From positions 1 through 64,000 of the forward strand of contig CAUQSG010000002.1 of the NCBI GenBank assembly GCA_963520725.1: a stretch of DNA of 64,000 nt. The letters are read 5' to 3'. The stretch's first letter is position 1. Every line of letters begins with the position of its first letter. Below, piece after piece: positions 7,927-14,661 of the stretch. The position numbers and the translations under genes were made by a program. The DNA comes from JABCPE02 sp963520725. GTDB lineage: Bacteria > Bacteroidota > Bacteroidia > Flavobacteriales > Weeksellaceae. The notes below the pieces were generated by a model. The model did no database searches. It saw nothing but the letters and a program-made list of their open reading frames with translations, and was not told where the DNA came from.

Positions 7927-8742
7927 TTAAAGGGTTTTTAGTTCCAATTCTATTTTGTTTCCAAAGAATTTTTTAGAAATCTTTTGGAAATTTTTGGTCA
8001 TATCCGAAACATAAAATTCATACTTCGGATTAGGATTATTAGTATTCAGTAATTTATGCTTTTCCAAAGTGAGCTTGATGTAGTTTGCCACAATATTTGG
8101 CGAGTCTATCACTCTCACTCTGTTGCCGTAGTATTGTTTGATTTCTTCCATCAGAAGAGGATAGTGGGTGCATCCCAAAATGAGCGTATCGATATCTTTT
8201 AACTTTTTATTAGAAAGATAATTGTAAATTACGCTGTGGGAAATGGGGTGATTGATAAACCCTTCCTCTATCACAGGGACAAGGAGCGGAGTTGCCAGTT
8301 CTTCCACATTGATGAATTTATTATATTTTCTGATGCTTTTTCTGTAAAGTTTAGAATTTACGGTTGCTTTGGTAGCGATTACACCTATGTTTTGGTGGAT
8401 TTCGTAGGCTACTTTTTCGGCAACGGGATTGATAACATCGAATACAAAAACCTTGTCGTTCACCATTTTTTTTACTTCTTCCAGTGCGTTAGAAGTAGCA
8501 GTATTACAGGCGATTACTATCGCTTTGCAGTTTTGTTCCAAAAGGAATTTGGTGATTTGCAGGGAATAATCTATGATGGCTTCTTTGGACTTTTCGCCAT
8601 ATGGAAGATGCTTGGTATCACCGAAGTAGATGAAACTCTCCTGCGGCATCACTCGTTTGATTTCTCTCGCTGTTGTCAGTCCACCCACGCCGCTGTCAAA
8701 AATCCCAATAGGTTGATTTGCACTAAGATGTTGATATTTCAA
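7927..8742 (-). CDS. murI: Glutamate racemase
   Basis: This 271-aa enzyme makes D-glutamate for peptidoglycan. The two catalytic cysteines lie in IVIACNTATSNAL and LILGCTHYPLLMEEI. The N-terminal IFDSGVGGLTTAREI and FIYFGDTKHLPYGEKS segments bind substrate. Length is normal. It is the promoter-proximal member of the murI-folA-DUF3822-rsmD cluster and is separated from dps by a terminator. Confidence 0.95.
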   Translation of the reverse strand: MKYQHLSANQPIGIFDSGVGGLTTAREIKRVMPQESFIYFGDTKHLPYGEKSKEAIIDYSLQITKFLLEQNCKAIVIACNTATSNALEEVKKMVNDKVFVFDVINPVAEKVAYEIHQNIGVIATKATVNSKLYRKSIRKYNKFINVEELATPLLVPVIEEGFINHPISHSVIYNYLSNKKLKDIDTLILGCTHYPLLMEEIKQYYGNRVRVIDSPNIVANYIKLTLEKHKLLNTNNPNPKYEFYVSDMTKNFQKISKKFFGNKIELELKTL

Positions 8743-8786
8743 AACTCAAATTTTTTACAAAAATAGAAATAAGGAACAAAATAAAG

Positions 8787-8827
8787 AAAAAAGGCAAAAG
8801 TAATTTTCTACTTCTGCCCTTTTTTGT
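8787..8827 (-). terminator. Terminator of dps
   Basis: The inverted repeat AAAAGGCAAAAGTA / TACTTCTGCCCTTTT has one internal mismatch and T/A runs on both sides. It lies between dps and murI, both leftward, and probably ends the dps transcript. Confidence 0.7.
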
Positions 8828-8843
8828 CAATATAAATTCGTGA

Positions 8844-9317
8844 TTATCCAAGATAAGCATTGTACATCCAGACATCTTTTTCCTGCTCTGTGATGTATCC
8901 GCTCACAAGGGCATTTGTCCCTTCATCATTTGCTTTGTCAGTTATTTCTAAAAGTTCTCTTTGTAGGTCTATCACTACTTTGAAAGAGTTTAGAATATCT
9001 TCTACGCATTTTTTGCCGTTATGCACTTCCTTGCTCTCTTTAATCGTTGAAACTTTCAGATAATCAGAATAGTTGTGGCTTGGCACATGACCTAATGTCA
9101 GGATTCTCTCTGCGATTTCGTCAATTTTAAGAACAAGATTGTCATAAAGCTCTTCGAATTTCGGGTGAAGAACGAAAAACTGCTCTCCCTTTATATTCCA
9201 GTGAGCACCACGAGTGTTTTGATAAAAAACAGAATAATTTGCAAGAAGGATGTTTAACTTCTCAGCGATGTTTTTGCAGTCTTCTTCTCTAAGACCGATG
9301 ATGTTAGAATTTTTCAT
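8844..9317 (-). CDS. dps: Dps-family ferritin-like DNA-protection protein
   Basis: The 157-aa protein belongs to the family of 12-subunit iron-storing shells that oxidise ferrous iron with peroxide. The inter-subunit ferroxidase ligands are in NTRGAHWNIKGEQFFVLHPKFEELYDNL and in KIDEIAERILTLG (His, Asp and Glu). A short N-terminus (MKNSNIIGLREEDC) lacks the Lys-rich DNA-binding tail of E. coli Dps. The conjugative element has inserted 18 bp upstream of the start, within the promoter, so everything upstream of the -7 box is now element DNA. Altered expression is expected but not shown. Confidence 0.92.
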   Translation of the reverse strand: MKNSNIIGLREEDCKNIAEKLNILLANYSVFYQNTRGAHWNIKGEQFFVLHPKFEELYDNLVLKIDEIAERILTLGHVPSHNYSDYLKVSTIKESKEVHNGKKCVEDILNSFKVVIDLQRELLEITDKANDEGTNALVSGYITEQEKDVWMYNAYLG

Positions 9318-9334
9318 ATTTTTAGGATTTACGA

Positions 9335-9345
9335 CTACAAAGTTA
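9335..9345. repeat. Left attachment site core (attL) and dps -7 box
   Basis: CTACAAAGTTA on the plus strand occurs again at 57244-57254, where AT-rich host sequence resumes. The complement, preceded by G, reads GTAACTTTG, which fits the CTnDOT core GTAnnTTTGC except its last base. The same bases form the dps -7 element (minus strand TAACTTTG, 9345-9338). Host DNA lies left of it, and element sequence with a change in composition lies right of it. Confidence 0.75.
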
Positions 9346-9348
9346 CTA

Positions 9349-9666
9349 CAAAAAAGTGAAATGCGGAAAGATATAGTGATAGAATTGAGTTACAAGGGTT
9401 TCAGTTGTGCTTCCGATTATTCGTGAAGCCATCGCAATCACCCCTAAAGCCAAATCAGGACGCCGCTACGTTACTTGTCCGTAACCATGCCCGAAAAGGC
9501 GACAAACGGACACGGATAACGAAACAAGGCGTTAAGGATTAGTGAGTTATTGACAACCCACGCAACAAATCCGGTTACGGAAAAAGATTGCGCCGTTCCT
9601 CCCCGTTTTGCGTACCGGCGACGGACTCTTCACCGACTAATTTTGAACCTAAAAAAATTAAGGACG
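9349..9666. promoter_or_regulatory. Left-end region with possible integrase arm-type sites
   Basis: This 318-bp stretch between the core and the integrase start contains repeated GTTAC/GTAAC words: ACGTTAC (9468-9474), CCGTAACC (9479-9486) and GGTTACGG (9573-9580). Similar words occur in the right end (57124-57237). IntDOT is known to bind arm-type sites near both ends, and these are candidates. A frame that is open from 9550 continues into the integrase, but the family start is at 9667. Confidence 0.4.
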
Positions 9667-10902
9667 ATGAAGAGTACATTTTCAGTAATCTACTACCTCA
9701 AACGTCAGGTAGTGAAAAAGGACGGGACAGTACCCGTCATGGGACGCATCACGGTGGACGGCAGCCAGACGCAGTTCAGTTGCAAACTGACCGTCGATCC
9801 CAAGCTGTGGGACACCAAAGGGGGACGTGTCACGGGCAGAAGCACGGCGGCACTCGAAACGAACCGCATGCTCGACAAGATGCGTGTGCGCATCAACAGA
9901 CATTATCAGGAAATCATGGAGCGTGACAATTTCGTCACGGCGGAGAAGGTCAAGAACGCCTTTCTCGGACTGGAACACCGCTACCACACGCTGATGCAGG
10001 TGTTCCGCCAGCACAACGAGGACTACGAGAAACAGGTGGAGGCTGGCATGAAAGCCAAAGGCACGCTCCTGAAGTACAAGACCGTTTACAAGCACCTGCA
10101 AGAATTCCTCACCATCCGCTACCGCGTGAAGGACATCGCGCTGAAAGAGCTTACGCCCGCTTTCATCTCCGACTTCGAGATGTTCCTACGCACGGACAAG
10201 CACTGCTGCACCAATACCGTGTGGCTGTATGTCTGCCCCTTGCGGACGATGGTGTTCATCGCCATCAACAACGAGTGGCTCACACGCGACCCGTTCCGGG
10301 AGTATGAAATCAAGAAGGAGGAAACGACACGCAGTTTCCTGACGAAAGAGGAAATCCGGCTGCTGATGGAGGGCAGGCTGAAAAACGCCAAGCAGGAGCT
10401 TTACCGCGACCTCTACCTGTTCTGCGCCTTCACGGGCTTGTCGTTCGCCGACATGCGCAACCTGACGGAAGAGAACATCCATACCTACTTCGACGAACAC
10501 GAGTGGATAAACATCAACCGCCAGAAGACGGGCGTGGTGTCCAATATCCGCCTGCTCGACATCGCAAAGCGCATCATCGACAAATACCGGGGTCTGTGCG
10601 GGAACGGCAGGATTTTCCCCGTTCCCCACTACAACACGTGCCTTGCCGGAATCCGTTCCGTCGCCAAGCGTTGCGGTATCACCAAGCATATCACGTGGCA
10701 TCAGAGCCGCCACACGGCAGCCACGACGGTGTTCCTCTCCAACGGCGTACCCATCGAAACGGTGAGTTCCATGCTGGGACACAAGAGCATAAAGACGACG
10801 CAGATATACGCGAAAATCACCAAAGAGAAGCTCAACCAAGACATGGAGAACCTTGCCGCAAGGTTGAACGGCATCGAGGAATTTTCATGTTGCACCATCT
10901 AA
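9667..10902 (+). CDS. intDOT: Tyrosine recombinase (IntDOT-type integrase)
   Basis: The ATG at 9667 gives 411 residues, the length of IntDOT; an upstream in-frame start at 9550 would add a non-conserved tail. Domains in order are an arm-binding N-terminus (about 1-100), a SAM-like core-binding domain (about 110-210) and a catalytic domain. The catalytic residues are His345 and Arg348 (WHQSRH), His372 (LGHKS) and Tyr381 (TTQIYAK). The normally invariant first Arg is replaced by Ser259 (TGLSFAD), the known IntDOT peculiarity. It performs site-specific integration and excision at the 11-bp cores. Confidence 0.95.
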   Translation: MKSTFSVIYYLKRQVVKKDGTVPVMGRITVDGSQTQFSCKLTVDPKLWDTKGGRVTGRSTAALETNRMLDKMRVRINRHYQEIMERDNFVTAEKVKNAFLGLEHRYHTLMQVFRQHNEDYEKQVEAGMKAKGTLLKYKTVYKHLQEFLTIRYRVKDIALKELTPAFISDFEMFLRTDKHCCTNTVWLYVCPLRTMVFIAINNEWLTRDPFREYEIKKEETTRSFLTKEEIRLLMEGRLKNAKQELYRDLYLFCAFTGLSFADMRNLTEENIHTYFDEHEWININRQKTGVVSNIRLLDIAKRIIDKYRGLCGNGRIFPVPHYNTCLAGIRSVAKRCGITKHITWHQSRHTAATTVFLSNGVPIETVSSMLGHKSIKTTQIYAKITKEKLNQDMENLAARLNGIEEFSCCTI

Positions 10903-10915
10903 AAACAGAGAAGCC

Positions 10916-11278
10916 ATGACACGAGGAACCATCATCATAGAGGACAACACGGTCAGCGTAACCGGTAACGAGATATGGATGACCGCCACAGAAATCGCCG
11001 GACTGTTCCACACGGGCGTCCCGGCTGTGAACGCCGCCATCAGAGCCGTCCGCAAGCCGGACGTGCTGAACGACTACGAGGTGTGCCGCTACATGCGGCT
11101 TGAAAACGGGCTGCACGCGGATGTTTACTCGCTTGAAATCATCATCCCCGTTGCCTTCCGGCTGAACACCTACCATGCACACGTGTTCCGCACGTGGCTG
11201 GTAGAGAAAGCACTCTCGAAGGAAAAGCGGCAGGCATACGTGATGTTCATACAGAACGGAAAAGCCGGGTATTGCTGA
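10916..11278 (+). CDS. RhuM-like small protein
   Basis: The gene starts 13 bp after the integrase gene and is probably co-transcribed. The 120-aa product contains WMTATEIAGLFHTGVPAVNAAI followed by YSLEIIIPVAFRLNTYHAHVFRTW. This layout matches the N-terminal region of RhuM/virulence-type proteins (a winged-helix-like LF-x-T segment, then GfRvnt..a..FR.W). It is shorter than RhuM and lacks a C-terminal domain. Homologues accompany integrases of Bacteroides elements. A DNA-binding or regulatory role is plausible but untested. Confidence 0.6.
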   Translation: MTRGTIIIEDNTVSVTGNEIWMTATEIAGLFHTGVPAVNAAIRAVRKPDVLNDYEVCRYMRLENGLHADVYSLEIIIPVAFRLNTYHAHVFRTWLVEKALSKEKRQAYVMFIQNGKAGYC

Positions 11279-11310
11279 AAACGCAGAAGACATATAATAA
11301 TAAGAATAAA

Positions 11311-11357
11311 AAGGAAACGGACAGCCCCGTGAAGGAGTTGCCCGTTTCCTTTTTTTT
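11311..11357. terminator. Bidirectional terminator between convergent genes
   Basis: AAGGAAACGG (11311-11320) pairs with CCGTTTCCTT (11342-11351) and is followed by a T-run on the plus strand and preceded by A-rich sequence. It separates the integrase transcript from the leftward HTH gene. Confidence 0.8.
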
Positions 11358-11369
11358 CATGCAGCCGCC

Positions 11370-11678
11370 TTATTCCATCGGCTTGCGGTAGTTCGCCTCC
11401 AGCAGCTCACGCAACCCCGATTCGGGGTAAAGCACCTTCCCTCCCAAAAGGATAAAGGGCAGCACCCTGTTGTTGCGGTACTCCTGCAAGGTGCGGCGGC
11501 TGACACGGAGCAGTTCCGCCACCTCCCTGTCCGTCAGGTAACGTTCCCCGTCCAACGGCGGGCGGTAACTTTCCAGAAAGGCGGAGAGCCATTTCGAGCC
11601 TTTGCGCATGTTCTGCACGACGGAGGCAAGCGGCTCGTCCTCCATTGTAAACACTTCATTGTTCTCGTTCATCATCAT
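11370..11678 (-). CDS. Helix-turn-helix (excisionase-like) protein
   Basis: The 102-aa protein has a MerR/Xis-type helix-turn-helix at about residues 48-90 (YLTDREVAELLRVSRRTLQEYR, then VLPFILLGGKVLYPESGLRELL). The start has three Met codons in a row (11678, 11675, 11672), so the exact start is uncertain. A leader box (11677-11693, minus strand) abuts the start and resembles the boxes before topB and traN. It is probably co-transcribed with the HTH gene upstream (11715-12008). Such proteins bend DNA during excision or regulate it. Confidence 0.7.
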   Translation of the reverse strand: MMMNENNEVFTMEDEPLASVVQNMRKGSKWLSAFLESYRPPLDGERYLTDREVAELLRVSRRTLQEYRNNRVLPFILLGGKVLYPESGLRELLEANYRKPME

Positions 11679-11693
11679 TTCGGATTCAGTGGG
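11677..11693 (-). promoter_or_regulatory. Leader box (variant) before the HTH gene
   Basis: The minus strand reads CCCACTGAATCCGAAAT, a variant of the CCACTAAATCCAAAGTA box found before topB, mobA, traE, traI and traN. The two A-to-G differences would keep pairing with the sRNA at 16888-16903 as G-U; the last bases do not pair. Confidence 0.4.
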
Positions 11694-11714
11694 TTGTGAA
11701 TAATAAAAATCAAA

Positions 11715-12008
11715 TCATTTCCCGCAGGGATAGAGCGTGCCGACAAGCGGAATGAGCTTTTTGACCTCCTCCGGCTTGTAATAGAACCTGCGGTTAATCT
11801 GCGAGTAGCCGATAAGCCGCCTGTCACGCAAGGTCTGCAACGTGCGCGGGCTGATCCTCAACTGCCCGCAGACCTCCTCGCCCGTGAGCCACCTTTCCAT
11901 CCGCCCGCCGTCGCTCCTGCGCCTCAGGGCGGCTACCTTCTCCGCGAGGGCGTTGAAGGACGCCACCATCATCTCGAAGGTCTTTTTCTCGATAGATACT
12001 ATTTCCAT
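11715..12008 (-). CDS. Helix-turn-helix protein
   Basis: The start at 12008 (MEIVSIEKKTF) was preferred to a Met two codons upstream because of the promoter at 12034-12041. The 97-aa protein has a coiled N-terminus, then a helix-turn-helix (WLTGEEVCGQLRISPRTLQTLR) and the wing (IGYSQINRRFYYKPEEVKKLI). It is paralogous to the three other HTH genes around it. It is divergent from xis2c and so is a candidate regulator of the intervening region. Function is inferred from family only. Confidence 0.7.
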   Translation of the reverse strand: MEIVSIEKKTFEMMVASFNALAEKVAALRRRSDGGRMERWLTGEEVCGQLRISPRTLQTLRDRRLIGYSQINRRFYYKPEEVKKLIPLVGTLYPCGK

Positions 12009-12033
12009 AAGCAAAACATTTCAGAGTTTGCCG

Positions 12034-12041
12034 CAAAGGTA
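12034..12041 (-). promoter_or_regulatory. -7 promoter element for the leftward HTH pair
   Basis: The minus strand reads TACCTTTG, a perfect TAnnTTTG, ending 25 bp before the HTH start at 12008. Confidence 0.6.
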
Positions 12042-12294
12042 ACGAAGCCGCCTTGAACACGTGCCGTTTCCCACTAAAAGGCAGCTTGTTGCGTCGTCTG
12101 TCCGGGTTACGGAGCCATTATCCGTAAAAATCTTACGTGAGCCACGTAGTGAGCTGTTAAAGCCCCTTTGGTTTATTGCCGAATTTTGTCGCAGAAACAT
12201 AGCGCAAGCCGAGCGCAGCACGTCAAGCTCGCTTGAACGGTATGCCGAGGCGCAGCCTATGTTCATGCAAATAAACCAAAAGAAAGGACTGAAT
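12042..12294. promoter_or_regulatory. Control region of the excision operon with three inverted repeats
   Basis: The 250 bp before xis2c hold three separate inverted repeats: TTACGGA/TCCGTAA (12107-12127), TACGTG/CACGTA (12134-12148) and TCAAGC/GCTTGA (12223-12236). In CTnDOT, RteC activates the xis2c promoter by binding an inverted-repeat site upstream of the -33 element, so one of these is a likely operator. I cannot place a good -7 box, in keeping with an activator-dependent promoter. Confidence 0.5.
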
Positions 12295-12651
12295 ATGAAA
12301 GTGATAACGATGGAAAGTTCCGCCTTCACCGCATTGACGGAACAGATAGCCGAGATAGCGGCACACGTGCGTGCCGTTTCCGGCGGTAGGAAGGAAGAAT
12401 CCCCCGACAGGCTGCTCACCACCCGCGAGGCGGCGCACCTGCTGAACGTGAGTTGCCGCACCCTCCAGCGCATGCGCAGCGAACAGCGCATCGCCTATGT
12501 CGTGCTGCGCGGCAAGTGCCGCTACCGGCAGTCTGAAATAGACCGCCTGCTCGAAGACAGCACCGTCACGGGCGAAGCCGCGACACCGGAACAGCTGAAA
12601 CGCAACCACACGCTGCGCACGGGCGGCAGACCCAAAGGAAGGAGGACGTAG
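12295..12651 (+). CDS. xis2c: Excisionase Xis2c
   Basis: The ATG at 12295 gives 118 residues. A longer in-frame reading from 12061 crosses the inverted repeats and looks non-coding. The core (LLTTREAAHLLNVSCRTLQRMR, then IAYVVLRGKCRYRQSEIDRLLE) is a MerR/Xis-type winged helix-turn-helix. It is first in the xis2c-xis2d-orf3-exc order known from CTnDOT, in which Xis2c and Xis2d help IntDOT excise the element. The stop is 3 bp from the next start. Expression is expected to depend on RteC. Confidence 0.82.
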   Translation: MKVITMESSAFTALTEQIAEIAAHVRAVSGGRKEESPDRLLTTREAAHLLNVSCRTLQRMRSEQRIAYVVLRGKCRYRQSEIDRLLEDSTVTGEAATPEQLKRNHTLRTGGRPKGRRT

Positions 12652-12654
12652 GAC

Positions 12655-13005
12655 ATGGAACTGCTTACCCGCAACAATTTCGAGAACTGGATGCAGAAGG
12701 TGATGGAACGGCTCGACCGTCAGGACGAGATGCTGCTCTCCATGCAGCCGTCCGGCAAAGCCCCGAACCCGATGAACGGGATCAGGCTTTTCGACAACCA
12801 AGACCTGTGCATGCTGCTCCAAATCAGCAAGCGCACCCTGCAACGCTACCGCAGCATCGGCGCGCTGCCTTACAAGACGCTCGGCAAAAAGACCTATTAC
12901 AGCGAGGCGGACGTGCTGACGTTCCTCTCCGAACATGTAAAGGACTTCCGCAAGGAAGATATAGCCTTCTACAAGGCCCGTATCCATAATTTCTTTCAAA
13001 AATAA
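12655..13005 (+). CDS. xis2d: Excisionase Xis2d
   Basis: The 116-aa basic protein has the same helix-turn-helix plan as Xis2c (LFDNQDLCMLLQISKRTLQRYR, then LPYKTLGKKTYYSEADVLTFL). It has a different N-terminal helix (NFENWMQKVMERLDRQDEML). It follows xis2c by 3 bp and precedes orf3 by 19 bp, the order of the CTnDOT excision operon. Known role: required with Xis2c for excision and for activating mob and tra promoters. Paralogy with xis2c suggests duplication. Confidence 0.82.
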   Translation: MELLTRNNFENWMQKVMERLDRQDEMLLSMQPSGKAPNPMNGIRLFDNQDLCMLLQISKRTLQRYRSIGALPYKTLGKKTYYSEADVLTFLSEHVKDFRKEDIAFYKARIHNFFQK

Positions 13006-13024
13006 CCATTAAAACATTTTTCAG

Positions 13025-14602
13025 ATGGCAAAGAAAAAAGACGAAAAGGACGTGCTGGTTGTCCGTGACGAGAAGACGGGCGAAATCAGCGTGGTAGCCG
13101 GGCTGAACGCCGACGGCTCCCCCAAGCGCATCCCCGCGAAAGCGGAGAACGCGCAGAGTTTCCTGCAATTCGACCGGCACGGCGACGTGCTGGACAACTT
13201 CTTCAAGAACTTCTTCCGGCAGTGCAAGGAACCCAGCCGCTTCGGTTTCTACCGTGTCGCGGCGGACCAAGCCGACAAGCTGCTGGAGGTTATCAAGGAC
13301 TTGCTGAAAGACCCCGACGGCAACAAGGAACTGCTTGCGCCCCACAAGGTGGACACCTCCGGCTACGAAAAGAAAGTACAGGAGGAGCAGTCCGCCGAAA
13401 AGCAGGAACAACCGGAACAGAAACAAGATGACGAACCTAAAAAACAGGAAGAGATGGAACAGAAAAACGAACAGAATCAGGAAAGCCCGCAGCAGACGCA
13501 GGGCAACCGGGGCTACCAGCCCATCGACGAGAGCAAGATCAACTGGCAGGAGTTGGAGGAGAAATGGGGCGTGAAGCGCGACGACCTTGAAAAGTCGGGC
13601 GACCTTAACAGAATGCTCAACTACGGCAAGTCCGACTTGGTGAGGGTGTCGCCCAATTTCGGCGGAGAGGCTTTCGAGCTGGACGCCCGCCTCTCCTTCA
13701 AGAAGGACGGCGAGGGCAATGTCAGCCTTGTGCCGCACTTCATCCGCAAGGAGCAGAAGCTCGACGAGTACAAGGAACACAAGTTCTCCGACGACGACCG
13801 GAAGAACCTGCGCGAAACAGGCAACCTCGGCAGGGTCGTGGACCTCGTGGACAGGGAAACGGGCGAGATCATCCCCTCGTTCGTCAGTATTGACCGCAAG
13901 ACGAACGAAATCACGGATGTCCCGACGAACAAGGTGCGCATACCGGAACGCATCGGCAAGACGGAAATCACCAAGCAGGAGCAGGACATGCTGCGTGCCG
14001 GGCTGCCCGTGCGCGACAAGCTCATCGAGCGCAAGGACGGCAGGAAGTTCGTCACCACCCTGCAAGTGAACGTGGAGCAGCGCGGCGTGGAGTTCGTGCC
14101 GGGAACCGGCAGGTCGCCCCGTACCGCCCGGACGCAGGAAACGAAGAACACCCCCGCACAGGGACAGGCGCAGGGTACGGAGAATGCCGGAGGCACGAAC
14201 AAGGAGCAACGCCGCAACACGTGGACGAACGCCGACGGCAGCATCCGCCCCATCAGCAAATGGAGCGGCGTGGACTTCACCGAACAGCAGAAAGCCGACT
14301 ACGTGGCTGGCAAAGCCGTGAAATTAGAGAACGTGACCGACAAGCAGGGCTTCCACGCCACGATGTACATCAAGTTCAACCCGGAGAAGGGACGCCCGTA
14401 CCGCTACGACACCAACCCCGACAACGCGCAGAAGGTCGCCCCTTCCAACGAGAGCCGCACGCAGGTGGCGGTGAACAGCGAGGGCAAGACCAACGAGGCT
14501 ACCAAGAACCTGAAAGAGCCGTTGCGGAAGGGACAGACCGCCCCGAAGGACACCGCACAGCAACAGCAGCAGAAAAGAAACAACAAGGGCATGAAGATGT
14601 AA
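13025..14602 (+). CDS. DUF4099/DUF3945 protein (Orf3 of the excision operon)
   Basis: The 525-aa hydrophilic protein has an N-terminal DUF4099-like part (VLVVRDEKTGEISVVAGLN through SRFGFYRVAADQ). A Gln/Glu-rich linker follows (about residues 118-160). Three or more DUF3945-type repeats come next (ELDARLSFKKDGEGNVSLVPH and similar), with a low-complexity tail. DUF3945 repeats are found next to topoisomerase and helicase genes of Bacteroides elements. In CTnDOT orf3 lies between xis2d and exc and is dispensable for excision. No catalytic residues are seen. The end is 59 bp from topB. Confidence 0.78.
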   Translation: MAKKKDEKDVLVVRDEKTGEISVVAGLNADGSPKRIPAKAENAQSFLQFDRHGDVLDNFFKNFFRQCKEPSRFGFYRVAADQADKLLEVIKDLLKDPDGNKELLAPHKVDTSGYEKKVQEEQSAEKQEQPEQKQDDEPKKQEEMEQKNEQNQESPQQTQGNRGYQPIDESKINWQELEEKWGVKRDDLEKSGDLNRMLNYGKSDLVRVSPNFGGEAFELDARLSFKKDGEGNVSLVPHFIRKEQKLDEYKEHKFSDDDRKNLRETGNLGRVVDLVDRETGEIIPSFVSIDRKTNEITDVPTNKVRIPERIGKTEITKQEQDMLRAGLPVRDKLIERKDGRKFVTTLQVNVEQRGVEFVPGTGRSPRTARTQETKNTPAQGQAQGTENAGGTNKEQRRNTWTNADGSIRPISKWSGVDFTEQQKADYVAGKAVKLENVTDKQGFHATMYIKFNPEKGRPYRYDTNPDNAQKVAPSNESRTQVAVNSEGKTNEATKNLKEPLRKGQTAPKDTAQQQQQKRNNKGMKM

Positions 14603-14613
14603 TCCCGTGTCCG

Positions 14614-14630
14614 CCACTAAATCCGAAGTA
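14614..14630 (+). promoter_or_regulatory. Leader box before topB/exc
   Basis: CCACTAAATCCGAAGTA lies 31 bp before the topB ATG. It is complementary to 16887-16903 over 17 nt, with 16 Watson-Crick pairs and one G-U pair. Confidence 0.5.
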
Positions 14631-14661
14631 ACATTTGTAAAATTCAAAACGACAGAAGAAT

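Noticed and set aside
12824..14209. 461-codon minus-strand frame opposite orf3
   Set aside because: It is the mirror of a GC-rich, clearly coding gene with known family domains; its protein is Leu/Val/Arg low-complexity without motifs.
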